A stretch of 64,000 nt of DNA from Mytilus galloprovincialis (taxonomy: Eukaryota > Mollusca > Bivalvia > Mytilida > Mytilidae), in NCBI RefSeq assembly GCF_965363235.1, contig NC_134840.1:57778793-57842792 (forward strand), in the 5' to 3' direction. This document shows, piece by piece, positions 10,908 through 22,249 of this stretch. A program made the translations under genes and the position numbers. Position 1 is the first letter of the stretch; each line of letters begins with the position of its first letter. The notes below the pieces were generated by a model that was not told the DNA's origin, made no database searches, and saw only the letters and a list, made by a program, of their open reading frames with translations.

Positions 10908-11580
10908 AAGAAGATGTGGTATAGTTGCCAATGAGACAACTATCCACAAAAGACCAAAATGGCACAGACATTAACAACTATAGGTCACCGTACGGCCTTC
11001 AACAATGAGCAAAGCCCATACCGCATAGTCAGCTATAAAAGGCCCCGATAAGACAATGTAAAACAATTCAAACGAGAAAACTAACGGCCTTATTTATGTA
11101 AAAAAAATGAACGAAAAACAAATATGTAACACATAAACAAACGACAACCACTGAATTACAGGCTCCTGACTTGGGACAGGCACATAAATAATGTGGCGGG
11201 GTTAAACATGTTAGCGGGATCCCAACCCTCCCCCTAACCTGGGACAGTGGTATAACAGTACAACATAAGAACGAACTATAAAAATCAGTTGAAAAAGGCT
11301 TAACTCATCAGATGGACAAAAATACAAGAGAACGTGGCCCGGTACTTATACATCCCGACACCAAAAGACACAATGAACAGATACGAGAGTACTCGCAGTT
11401 ATCTGACAGCTAGTTCAAAGCCACTAACAACTAATAAAACAATCATGCAACTAAGACTAAACAATCAATCCGTACACATCCGACATCCAATGGATTTAGT
11501 GTAAAGACGTCATAAACAGCCAGAGAAAAACATGACTTTGTGCAAAGCCAAGTTACAGGTATCGACAGATTGTAGATCCA
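10908..11580 (-). repeat. Dispersed mussel repeat, family C, longest copy
   Basis: Starts with AGAAGATGTGGTATAGTTGC and runs through CCGTACGGCCTTCAACAATG and GGGATCCCAACCCTCC. The same text occurs reversed at 23228-23705 and in pieces elsewhere in the window. It is moderately conserved and noncoding. I recall this sequence as very common in mussel genomes, but its class is unknown to me. Confidence 0.8.
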
Positions 11581-12221
11581 TGAATATATATATATGCATA
11601 TAACATACAAGTAATATTTAGTTAGCTTTTAATTTACTGATAAGAAAATCAATATTTATACCAATAAAAACAATATTCAATGATCTTATTACAATGTTGA
11701 ATAGGTAACCTTTTAGAATAAGTTTATTTAAAGGATACTATAACTGAGATTTGAAAAGACAGTCTTTTTTGAGGTATTGGGTCAGTTTACGTATAATTGT
11801 GACAACCATGTACAGCCTTCACTAGTCATGATTCAATACTTTTGTATCAGAACCTGTGGCATTATTTGTCATCTATGTTGGAACGTTTGATTTAAGAGCA
11901 GGAGTTAGCAACCGCGTCTAACAAGTTCGTTCAAAGGATGTTCTATGGCATGGGGTCTGATAACTTTGAAGGCATAGCGATGATTCAAGGTTGTTCCGAA
12001 TTATGAAATACATGTTGTCACTTGCTGTATCGGACCAGGCATTGTCTTTCTGAAATATCTTTATTTGTAAGCAAATAAAAATTTCAGTTTGAGGTTTTCT
12101 ATCCTGAAGACGACCAATCTTTGCATAGCGCATTCACATAAACTATGACAATCGCCTATTTACGTCCAAGCAATATTTTCATTATAGTTACACTGGTGAT
12201 TTAACAAACCTCAAGCAAGTT
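11581..12221. other. Unassigned AT-rich stretch
   Basis: A short TATATA run at about 11585, then AT-rich sequence. A 71-codon minus frame at 11918-12133 has no family resemblance. Confidence 0.5.
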
Positions 12222-12506
12222 CTGAATGTGACCTACCGAATTAAGACTATTTACCGGATTTGTTATATCATAAGCAACACGACGGGTGCCACAAGTGGAA
12301 CAGGATCTGCTTACTCTTCCGGAGCACCTGAGATCATCCCAAGTTTTTGTTGGGGTTCATGTTGTTTATTCTTTAATTTTCTATGTTGTGTCATGTGTAC
12401 TAATGATATCTGTTTGTCCTTTTCATTTTTAGCTATGGCGTTGTCAGTTTATTTTCGATTTATGAGTTTGACTGTCCCTCTGATATCTTTTGTCCCTCTT
12501 TTTTCC
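12222..12506 (+). mobile_element. Penelope-like 3'UTR copy
   Basis: A near complete copy of the ~280-bp 3' tail that follows the reverse-transcriptase frame in the copies at 31.6 and 33.8 kb, here without any coding part. It ends with the typical TTTTGTCCCTC. The open frame through it (95 codons) is rich in F, C and S and is an accident of the T-rich repeat. Confidence 0.75.
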
Positions 12507-12614
12507 GGGACTTAGAAAGTAAAATTGAAATACTTACAGTATGTTTTTAAAGTGTACGAATTTGTTTATAAACAATTCAATAAAAGAACATCTTCGCTAG
12601 CCAAAGGTTACGAT

Positions 12615-12981
12615 CCACTCCCGTTCTCTTCACCCTTGGCGGATTAAGCCAACATTTGTGATAACAATGTTGCGCCATCTATCAGAAGATTAAAGTCACG
12701 CCCATTCCTAATACATTATTCTTGACCAATGGTATCATTTTAACTCTTCAATTTGGAGGTAAAAACACGGTAGCGGCTAGATTCTACACACTTGGTAAAG
12801 CCGGAAATGAAAATATACTTCAACATTCATGCATTTGTGGATGGAACATTCACAGGAACTTTTTTAAGTTGATTAAAAACATTCAAGTTGTCACTAAATG
12901 TAGTCTGCAACCAATAAAATCCTTACCTTGAGTCTCCGAAATTTTAACTCTATCCGCCAAGGGTGAAGAGAACGGGAGTGG
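12615..12981. mobile_element. MITE-like element with perfect 30-bp inverted ends
   Basis: Bases 12615-12644 and 12952-12981 are exact reverse complements (30 bp, beginning CCACTCCCGTTCTCTTCACC). The 367-bp interior has no coding potential. Perfect ends suggest a young non-autonomous DNA transposon. No clear target duplication was identified, so the superfamily is open. Confidence 0.85.
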
Positions 12982-12988
12982 AGATGAT

Positions 12989-14297
12989 AAAAGAAACGAT
13001 ACACGACTTTTTTCGAATTAAAGATGAAGTTTTCCGTTTATACGATCAATATTGAAGGTGGTAATATTTAATGGCCACAGAAATAAAAATCCGTTTACAA
13101 AAAAATCAATTTTGCTTTCATGCTGTCATTTGGCGAAATTTGTATATGTTGTTAAAATATAAATAAAACGACAATTTAAAAAATAAAAGCCCAGAAGTTC
13201 TAACTAATGATGCCATCCTCTCATTTAAAGGTTAAGACAATGTTAAGACAATGCTTGCCATCAATTCGTTTTTAAAAATCACACAGTTTCTTCGTTTATT
13301 TGCAAAGCAAAGTTCAGCCCACAAGAAATTCAATAAATGGTAAAAATTTTAAAACTAATACGAAAGGTTCCAAATTTATAGTATATTGCTTTCATATCTA
13401 ATGCGGGGTTCACATATTGCGGATTATTGGTCCTGTTTGAGATCAGACAGCGATACGACACGAAAAGTGAAAAAGTCGGATTACTATCCTCAATTATCTG
13501 GAATGTTCTATCATTGTCTAAAAGCAGTCGTTTTAAGTTCGTAACAGATTCCTATGGGTCGGGAAGGGTCTGAATAATTCAGCAAAGCACCCCGACAGTT
13601 AGGTGCGTCCCGTAACATTCCGGGAAACTCAGCCAATTTAATCTATCATGCCTATATCGTGACAGATTCTGCTGTATCGGATCAAAATTCTAACAATGTT
13701 CTGTGTATTCTGGACGGTGTCCTGTGGAACGGGAATGATCTGGAGAAATTTTTCATTGCTTTTTTTCTGCTGATTAAATCCAGATTGCATCCCGATATTT
13801 TGACAAATTTTAATCGGGAATGGTCCTGTCAAGGACGGCAGTAAAAAAAAAGAATGTGTGACCCAAGCTTAAGGAATTGATTTGAGACTTAAAAAATATT
13901 TTTTTGGCATTTTTTAACATTTAAAAAAACCCACCTTTTTTACCAAAAATTTAAAAAAAGCTATATTTCAAACCCATTATTTACAACACGAACATAACTT
14001 AGTTAGCATATTGAATGTTTTAAAACAAATTTGAAAACTCGTTAAGTACTTTGAAAATTTTGATTTTTTTTATTAACTTTCCGCAAAACTAATTTGGTGC
14101 AGGAAAATTGGTACCGTTAATGTTATTGTACCCTTTGATCGTTTACACGGACTTTAATTACCTTTGACAGGTTTTGATGTTCATTATCATATGTGCATAC
14201 ATTGCAAATGAAAGCTTTTGAAATAGTGTATTTCTTTTTGTTTTATATTTAATACTTTTTGATAAATTTGATTTTAAAGTCGTGTATCGTTTCTTTT
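12989..14297. mobile_element. 1.3-kb element with perfect 22-bp inverted ends
   Basis: Bases 12989-13010 and 14276-14297 are exact reverse complements, containing GAAACGATACACGACTTT. The interior is noncoding and AT-rich. It starts only 7 bp after the preceding MITE-like element. No target duplication is evident. It may be a non-autonomous DNA transposon. Confidence 0.6.
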
Positions 14298-14750
14298 GTT
14301 GACTAGTATATATCCTTTTATCTTAACTTCTGTCACTGTGAAGAACAGAACGAAGCGAGTCAGCAATCTGGTAGGAACAACAAAAGTTAGCAATGAATAG
14401 AAAAGCGAGCTAAATGATACTGTCTTATCTGTAAGACTTAAAAACCTTTGAAATATCTTGAAAAATGTGCACTAAAACGAATTCACGAAAAGTTCCAGAT
14501 TCTGAAATGGTACATAGAGTAGAATTTCTATTAATACGAAAAGACTGTTTGTTCTTTTTTTTTATGTAAATAAATCATAATAATACCATCTATATAATCA
14601 ATTTTAAAAAAATAATATAAGAAAATATTTTGGAAATATGCATCAAATTAATTATCATATCAAGAGAAATGAAAAAGTACTAGTTTTGGCCTATGTCATA
14701 ACTTAAGGGACAGTAATTATAGAAATGTGCATTTGGTGTTATAGAATCAG
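14298..14750. other. Unassigned AT-rich stretch
   Basis: No feature recognised. Confidence 0.5.
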
Positions 14751-14910
14751 TTTCGTCAGTGCTCCTAACGCAGAAACTGCTCCAACAAAGTTATGAGGAG
14801 GACAGATTAAAAATGACATTACGTAAATTTTACGGACAACATCACGAATTGGTTGATCCATCTAATGTGTCTTTGTCCGAACTAAATATGGACATTTTTA
14901 CCACGTGTTA
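14751..14910 (+). mobile_element. Penelope-like reverse-transcriptase C-terminal fragment, divergent
   Basis: Translation reads KLLQQSYEEDRLKM then TLRKFYGQHHELVD and ends LSELNMDIFTTC before a stop. It aligns with KLLNQEFQMVKLKS, SLRKFYARHHELVD and VSQMISDMF of the 33.8 kb copy, but differs at many sites, so it represents another subfamily. Confidence 0.65.
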
Positions 14911-15386
14911 GATTGTGGTTTGTCATTACGTCGTCTAATCTTTTTATTACCGAACGTGACTGATTCCCAAATGTGACTGTTTTTCTGAGTGTGAATTCGT
15001 ATTGCTTTAAGACGTGGCACGGTACTTATTCATCCCAAACTAATTTGTTGAGTTTTGATGTTGTGTTTGTTGTTGTCATCGGATTTTTTTCAATTTTTTT
15101 AACGTTTGTAGTTGTAAATCGTATTTTTTTCTGTTGTATTATTGTGTTGTATTGGGGGATAACTACTCATCCTGTTCATTTGGTAGATTTTATTTTGGAT
15201 CAGCGAAATTTACACTATAATTTTGGTTTGCAGTTTGATCAGAAGAAACAACCACAAAGCTAGATAATACAATTAATTATCTAATTACTACTTCAATTAA
15301 ATATTAATTAGTAATCAAATCACTGTTATTAATATAAGTTAGATGAGTCATACAAATCTTATCTTGAATTTCATCCAAATTCTCTG
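14911..15386. other. T-rich stretch without recognised genes
   Basis: Includes a 96-codon frame rich in F and V at 14973-15263, which I take to be chance. The words GGTACTTATTCATCCC at about 15018 resemble the end of family C. Confidence 0.5.
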
Positions 15387-15663
15387 ATGCTGAGTTCACA
15401 CGTAATTCGAATTCGATTCACATTAACTAATTCGAATTAGTTTAATTCGCATTCGAAACGTTATAAGTCCTAACGTCAATTTTAATTCGAATTACAATGC
15501 GCGTCAAATTCGCTTTACTGTCCAAACGACGTTAACTTTTACTTCGTATTGACAAAAGCGTACTTCTAATGCGAATTCGAATTAAAAAAGAGGAGTGTGT
15601 GAACGCAAATAGCGAATTCGATTCGAATTCAATTCGAATTAAACGTACGTGTAAACGAGGCAT
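15387..15663. mobile_element. AATTCG-rich palindromic MITE
   Basis: Ends ATGCTGAGTTCACACGT (left) and its imperfect inverse (right, four mismatches in 17). The body is packed with AATTCG words on both arms, so most of the 277 bp can fold back on itself. Noncoding. Confidence 0.7.
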
Positions 15664-15884
15664 TAATTTTCGGAACACGTTTTAGAAATTTATATGTGAC
15701 GTCACTTTGGACGTTGCATTGACTATGGCTAACAGGGTTGTGCTTTTTGTAATTTATTCGTTTTTTATTCTACAGCTAGTCACCACTTTAGTTTAATCAT
15801 GTGTATCTATTATATAGTCATCTTGTAAAATTTACTGTTTGCAAAACTATGTATTATTCTTGATAATAATGATGTTTTGTCCTA

Positions 15885-16025
15885 GGCGGATAACCCTGGC
15901 CTCACAACTTTTTGGACCTTTTGGTCCTCAGCGATCTTCAATTTGGTAGTTGTTTATGTTATGGCTTTCAAACTTTTTACATCTGAGCATACTTTGGTGT
16001 GGACGTAGCGCGCGTCTGGTGTATA
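15885..16025 (-). repeat. Family B repeat, old degraded copy
   Basis: Shares GCGCGCGTCTGG and GGTCCTCAGCGATCTTCAA with the family-B copy at 42290-42500, with many changes. Confidence 0.5.
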
Positions 16026-16051
16026 ACAATATTTTTTAACCTGTTACATTT

Positions 16052-16937
16052 GGATGGTTTTTATTCGTTTGTTTCTCTGTCCTATATTTTCTCCCATTTA
16101 TCTGTTTATTTATTGTAACCCTGTCATGTAATGTTGTAATTTTAATGTTATAATAAACACTGCCATTAAAGCGGGAGGTTTGGCGTGCCACAAAACCAGG
16201 TTCAACCCACCATTTCATCATAAAATGCCCTGTACCAAGTCAGGAAAATGGCCATTGTTACATTATAGTTCGTTTTTCTGTGTGTTACGTTTCGGTGTTG
16301 TGTCTCTGTTGTGTCGTAGTTCTTTTATATTTGATACGTTTCCCTCAGTTTTAGTTTGTAACCCGGATTTGGTTTTTTTTTCTATCGATTTATGAATTTT
16401 GAAAAGCGGTATACTACTGTTTCCCTTTTTTAATCTGTAATATTTTCACAAAAGTGAAAACCACAAAAATAAGATTTGCTGTCGCTATTATTGGGGATGG
16501 CTTTTATTCGTTTGTTTCTCTGTCCTATATTTTCTCCCATTTATCTGTTTATTTATTGTAACCCTGTCATGTAATGTTGTAATTTTAATGTTATAATAAA
16601 CACTGCCATTAAAGCGGGAGGTTTGGCGTGCCACAAAACCAGGTTCAACCCACCATTTCATCATAAAATGCCCTGTACCAAGTCAGGAAAATGGCCATTG
16701 TTACATTATAGTTCGTTTTTCTGTGTGTTACGTTTCGGTGTTGTGTCTCTGTTGTGTCGTAGTTCTTTTATATTTGATACGTTTCCCTCAGTTTTAGTTT
16801 GTAACTCGGATTTGGTTTTTTTTTCTATCGATTTATGAATTTTGAAAAGCGGTATACTACTGTTGCCTTTATTTAATCTGTAATATTTTCACAAATGTGA
16901 AAACCACAAAAATAAGATTTGCTGTCGCTATTATTGG
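16052..16937 (+). repeat. 443-bp tandem duplication
   Basis: Bases 16052-16494 are repeated at 16495-16937 with roughly 98% identity, and a third copy starts (GGATGG) and stops at once. Each contains the same 71-codon open frame (16180, 16623), but it lacks any family signal. The ending AAAAGCGGTATACTACTGTT is a common mussel repeat word, and a related piece lies at about 27545. Confidence 0.9.
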
Positions 16938-17194
16938 GGATGGTTGAAATTGTTAAGTTTGCGATTTCTTCCATTTGTATGTTAATTGTAGGAATGAAGT
17001 AATCTTTCATAAATGTGTGTTTGATTTAAAATATATGATGCTCTGGAAATTATTTTTGAATTAAGTATACAAACATATATCTGATCTATGTGTACTAGAG
17101 AACTAACAAGAAGTCAGGCTTCAATAATACAATACAATACTCAATTGCGAGTTTTTAAGATCTCAACTTTGTTTCTTTTAACAAAAAAATAAAG

Positions 17195-17318
17195 AACCAG
17201 ACTATACGGTATGGGCTTTGCTCATTGTTAAATGCCGTACGATGACCTTGAGTTGTTAATTCCTGTGCCAATTGGTCTCTTGTGGAAAGTTGTCTCAGTG
17301 ACAATCATATCCCATCTT

Positions 17319-17320
<2 letters not shown>
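17195..17320 (+). repeat. Family C repeat, 3' fragment
   Basis: Contains GGTATGGGCTTTGCTCATTG and ends with CATATCCCATCTTC, a variant of the family terminus. Confidence 0.75.

Positions 17321-17365
<45 letters not shown>
17321..17365. repeat. (TA)n microsatellite
   Basis: An uninterrupted TA run of about 45 bp at the end of the preceding repeat. Confidence 0.97.
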
Positions 17366-17367
<2 letters not shown>

Positions 17368-17409
17368 AACCGATAAATGGTCTTTATATTGTTTTTGCTT
17401 GGAACAAAA

Positions 17410-17690
17410 GGACATAGCTTTAAGAGTAGAAATTTCAAAGAATTAAAGAATGAACCTCTATAACTAAGTGGTGAGAGCACTGGTTTTACAATTTAGGTTT
17501 CGTAAGTTTGGTCTTCACTAGGAATTAGGAGATACTATTCAAAATTCCTCAAGTTTTGATGACGTTGTATAGGTGCTCTCCCCATTAATTTATTATCAGC
17601 AGAGCAGTGCAACTAAATGCAACAATATGATGCGAAGTTTTGACATGCAAAATCGGTTAGATGAGCAAAATTAATGTACCGAACAGCCGA
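17410..17690 (-). repeat. Decayed, inverted copy of the tRNA repeat unit
   Basis: Relative to the array at 1-3362 this is reversed. It keeps ACATAGCTTTAAGAGTAGAA, GAAATTTC, a tRNA-Thr relic, ATTAGGAGATACTATTCAAA, AGTTTTGACATGCAAAATCGG and GTACCGA in the array's order. Identity is perhaps 65-75%. The tRNA-Cys half of the unit is not found beyond 17700. Confidence 0.8.
17454..17526 (+). pseudogene. tRNA-Thr pseudogene
   Basis: Lines up base by base with the array tRNA-Thr: TAACTAAGTGGTGAGAGCAC for the D arm, then CTGGTTTTACAATTTAG for the anticodon arm. The anticodon loop has changed, and the acceptor and T stems no longer pair (GGGGG became GGAAT). It is not expected to function. Confidence 0.85.
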
Positions 17691-17699
17691 TAAGTGGTC

Positions 17700-18350
17700 A
17701 GACGTGACTTGTCAAACTAACGTCTGACTTGTCAAACTGTTTAAATATCAGTTGCATTCCTTTTTGTTTCCGAGATGATCCAATGAGTTGTCCTTTTCCA
17801 ATAAATCTACTAGCGGATATGATTTTCGAGCGCACCTACCGATAGAATTTATATATTGTTAGGTCCAGAGTTAAACGCAAAATATTCGATGGTTTTCTTA
17901 AAAAACGTTATTCATTAACATTATATGTAAATATATAAAATCGTTTTCATAACAGTGTAGACGAGATATAAATTTTTTGCGCGTTCTGTTTAGCAATTGT
18001 CTGGATCAGACGAGGTGAAACGTTCGTCTGTAACGTCCACTTATCAAGTCGTACTTATAATGGACACGTAACCTCCGAAAACGATAAAACTGGCTTACGA
18101 AAGCACAAAATCAGGTTTATGAATTAATGGTATATTCATATTTGGGGTTGGGGTTGGGGGTAAGATTTTGTAAAAAAAGAAATGATCGATTAGTTGTGGT
18201 TTGCTTTATGTCCAGTGTCAAACATCTCATGCATATTTCAGCAAATTATACATATATAAAAAAAATAATCATATTAATTTGCAACGCTGAATTTTCAATA
18301 TTTATAATAGTGGAAAATTAGAAAAACACAAAACATCATAGAACGAAATT
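17700..18350. other. Region with an extra inverted-end motif
   Basis: At about 17949 the word CATAACAGTGTAGACGAG and, soon after, GTGAAACGTTCGTCTGTAACG copy the right end of element T in inverse orientation. This may be a remnant of another T copy or the true left end of the first one. No coding seen. Confidence 0.5.
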
Positions 18351-19979
18351 CATAACAGTGTGGTCGACAGTAAAACGTTTATTTGTAATTGTACTGAAAA
18401 GTTTACCTTTAACTTGTTTGTCGTGGGCGATGATTTTATGCTCACTCAGTCTATCGGAGGCCTTCAAGTGGGGATTTAAATAATCATTTGTTACACATTT
18501 TGATACATAAAATGAAACTTTCTTTTGAGGTCACATATCATTTAAGGAATTTATTTTAAATAATTGTTATACCATCACTTACAACAGTTTCACTTTTAAG
18601 AATATTAATGTCCAGAGCTGATATCAATAAATAATAATAAAAAAAAAAGTTTATTCATGGTAAAAAAAAAACAAAAAAACTTTTAAGTTAATAGGGACCC
18701 GCGTTATTTCAGAAAATATCTTATTGATTAAGAGAACAAAAACTTCTACGTTGTGATCATTTAAGAGTGGCCTTCTATTTATTCAATGCTAACCATGTGG
18801 GCTTTGTTTTTTTTATATACAATAAATCGATTCGTTCATTCAGATATTTGTCAGTTTGCCTTGCCCCTTCAAGTCCAACACACAACTTCTCACGAAATTG
18901 GTATTTTTCTTACAAAAATTACATCCATGTGATGTATTTTTTTCATGGAGAATGAATGTTGCACCTTATTTTATTTGTTATCGTTTTTTTTTTTGTGTGT
19001 GTATCATTGACGTATAAGACAACCTGAATCTTCTTTATTCAAATTTAAAACATACGAGATGGCAATTATGACACAAAATAACTAAATTAAACTTACAGCA
19101 GAAGAAAGATAATGAACATCGCTTTTATACTCTTCTAAATATCGAAGACGCGTGGTCTTTTTAAAAATGATGTAAATTTATAAAGGAAACAACAAACAAA
19201 ATAGTTCGAATATTTATATTGGAAAAAGTAACGGTGTGTAAATCATAACAATTATTTTATTTCAATGAAAATCAAACTGTTGAATTTTTTCCGCTGCGAG
19301 CAAATTTTTAATTTTGGTCGCATTTTGAAAATCAATACATCTTGTATTCTTGTTGGAAGCTGCACTGTGTAGTTTATACCCGTTTTTTTCAATGCCACAC
19401 AAATCCAACACAGACAAAAAAAATGGTAGGTTCAAGAAATAATTGATGCAAATTATACTTTATTGTAGTTTTAACATGGGTAGGCATTATATTCGTGATT
19501 ATTTTTGCCCGAGCGATATCGAAAAACTATTATAAAAAGTGTCCTAGTTCAGTGAAAATGTACGTCATACTTATTTCCTAAACAAATAAATAAACAAACA
19601 TTAATTAACATACAACACTACCAAAGGCCAGAGACTCCTTACTTGTATGATTTTGTAAAAAAATGCATCTTTTTAAAACAGTCGAAAACAAAATTGTCTG
19701 TCCAATGGAAAAGTCGAAGCCCAAAAAAGATGAACAGTGCATTATAGAAACATAGAAGCTGGTTGCAAAAGTTGACGAGATCTATTTTATAACTTGAGTT
19801 TGGCCTAATACTATTAACCTGAAATAAATATATTTATAGCAATTCCCTTGATACGAAAGATCTACATGTTGCCTTGGGCTTTTTTTTTTTTTTTTTTTTT
19901 TGCTCTTTGGTTGGGTTTTTGTCTCAATGACAATTCAATTTTCATTCTTATCATAGATATAACTGCATGTTAAAATAAG

Positions 19980-20100
19980 AATATGAAGTGTGATAGGCAA
20001 TCAGACACATTCTTTCCAGGGACCAACAGGCGTTATCAAGCTATATAGGTCCCCGTATGGCCTTCGACCATTAGCAAAATACACACTTTATAGAATGAAA
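19980..20100 (-). repeat. Family C fragment inside element T
   Basis: GTCCCCGTATGGCCTTCGACC and flanking text are a diverged version of the family's CCGTACGGCCTTCAACA block. Confidence 0.55.
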
Positions 20101-20447
20101 GCTCCAAGAGGTCTTGGGATGAAAAAAAAACAAACATAAAAGATGAGCGAGAAAAAAATAGGGATACCGCATGGAAATTGGAAAATGGTCCGCAACATTA
20201 ATTTAGTCAACTCACTTAGCTGAAATTAAAGACCTGACGAATTTTAGACTTTTGCAATGGATGTGATGTATGTTTAAAAAAAATCATGGTTTGTTTGGAC
20301 ATTTTTATAAATCAAGTCTTGTTTTTAAATTATTTGCAAGTAAGTTTTAAGTCATGAACAAATAATCACTCACAGAAAGACGTCAAATCCATCAACAAAA
20401 GAAAAAAATTAATAGACGACCGACAACGCACAGAATATCATGTATGT

Positions 20448-20557
20448 GTTCTGGACCATATGAGTATTTGGACCATACGCATATATCATGACCATAAGGG
20501 TATACTAATATGGTCCAACCATACACGTATGGTCCAAATACTCATAAGGTCCGGAAC
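20448..20557. repeat. Hairpin of GGTCC-containing arms
   Basis: Bases 20448-20479 and 20526-20557 are inverted repeats of 32 bp with two mismatches (left arm includes GGACCATATGAGTATTTGG). The loop carries further GACCAT/ATGGTC words. Confidence 0.8.
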
Positions 20558-21298
20558 ATATTTTATTTGCGATCACAAATGCACGAAGAGGTCCATTTCT
20601 ATGTAAATTGGGTCGATTTTTTTATATAGATAAGATGAATGCGTTTCTGTTGCCAAGTGTTTTTCACAAGTATAGTAGCAGTATAGCAGAACGGTTTAAG
20701 TTTCCTATATACACCAAATGATACATTTTGCCAATACAATAACGTAAATGCATGCAAATTTCACAAGGTTTAATCCAAATAGCTTTCTTACTATCCAATG
20801 ACTTTCAAGTACGAAAAAGACGGGGCAGAAGTATATTTTGTCTTTATGTTTCGTATTTGCACAACTTTTGAAAGTGGATTATGCATTCGTTCTAAAATAA
20901 AATTAGACCAGATAAAAGTTAAAAGATTACATAACTCGACAATCGCAATTGTTAAATCCGAAAAAGATAATCAATCAATACATGCATTCAGTAAGTCATT
21001 CTTTTTTCTGAAAGAATATGGCTTTGCGATATCTTATTATGAAAATTGATTGTCGAAACATAACAAAAACACAAGTAAAGGACGTTTAATTAATCAATAT
21101 AAATCAAAACACAAATTCCTGATTAGTATTTCGAATTATTTTATATAGGCGTTGAGAACCTTTGGTGACCCCACGGTTTAAATGTTTATATTAAGGACGT
21201 CGTGAGCAATGGGCGTTATAGACGAACGTTCACCTAATCTGTCCCAGTCAATGGGATATTAAAGTGCGCCAATCAATGTCCATAGCCACACTGTTATG

Positions 21299-21490
21299 AA
21301 TTCGATACTAAATCTATTGTAATGTGGATCATAAATTCAATTAACTTTAACTTAGAATAAAGATTGCTTATTCAAAAAGCTATCTAAAAACTACAACATG
21401 ATTATCTTCCTTTCTGAATATAATCATTCTGAACATTTCTCAAATCAAAATATGAAACAAGAAAAAGTATTCAGACGCTAATGTTTTAAC
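21299..21490. other. Short spacer between element T and a MITE
   Basis: AT-rich with no recognisable feature. Confidence 0.5.
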
Positions 21491-21721
21491 TAGAGCATTT
21501 GCATTAATCAAGTATTTGCTGGCGTATCCGTATCGACGTATCGTATAACACGTATATGAGGAAAGGATAAATTAAGTCAAGTTGGTCCCGATGGAAATAT
21601 TGTATAATGCATTTTATTTTAATTGAGATCGGGGTAAATTCATTATGGTAAACAAATCTGGTCGATACGTATACGTCGATCCGTGCACGTATCCTGATAC
21701 GTGAATAATGCAAATGCTCTA
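21491..21721. mobile_element. MITE with 25-bp ends starting at TA
   Basis: The ends TAGAGCATTTGCATTAATCA (21491) and its inverse (ending 21721) match over 25 bp with two mismatches. Both outer dinucleotides are TA, as expected for a Tc1/mariner-type (Stowaway-like) target duplication. The interior has CGTATC words. Noncoding. Confidence 0.7.
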
Positions 21722-22249
21722 ATAGAAGTGGGACATTTAAAGACGTATCATATCTGTATCTAATACGTTGACGAATCCAAACGTATCGTTATGGATAATT
21801 GTTTAATGGAATATCTTGGTGTTCAAATAGACTAAGTAATCGAGAATAGAGAAAAGAGAGGAGAAACAAATAATGAGAGGGTTGTTAAGGTTCATCTGAA
21901 GGAATTGAAAAAATATAGTCGTTTTTTAATCCAAAAACCCCAAAAATTACTTTGAGTATAGACAAATTAAAGCATCTGGAAAAGTGTTAGGCATGGTTGG
22001 ACCTAGGTATATAAAAGCTATATGAAGTCTATGTTTCAGAAAACCATTGACTTACCTGGATTTTCACGTGCATTTTTTCCAGTCTGCAAAAGATAGCAAA
22101 ACACGAGTTTCATTTGATACGGTCCACTCAGTTACACAGTTTAAATCAGCTATTGTTTACAGTTGTCTATTGTCCATATAAAATAAATACTACTCACAAC
22201 ATCGATAATATCAGAGGAGCTTCTCATACATTTTCCCATCTTAGTTTAT
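21722..22249. other. Unassigned stretch
   Basis: AT-rich sequence without recognisable repeats or coding potential. Confidence 0.45.

Larger units (their letters stand above)
18351..21298. mobile_element. Element T, copy 1 (inverted-repeat element, noncoding)
   Basis: Begins CATAACAGTGTGG and ends with its reverse complement CCACACTGTTATG. The body matches the copy at 33295-35622 in many ordered blocks, such as TTTTATGCTCAC, CTTATTGATTAAGAGAACAA, GTTTTAAGACAACCTGAAT-like text, and GAACGTTCACCTAATCTGTC near the right end. No transposase is seen, so it is non-autonomous or badly decayed. AATT stands at both outer edges, a possible 4-bp target duplication. It holds a family-C fragment (about 19980-20100) absent from copy 2. 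Confidence 0.6.

Noticed and set aside
13395-13870. Possible MITE with GGGTTCACA-like ends inside the 1.3-kb element
   Set aside because: Only about nine bases match at the two ends and the inner parts do not pair, so the support is too weak.
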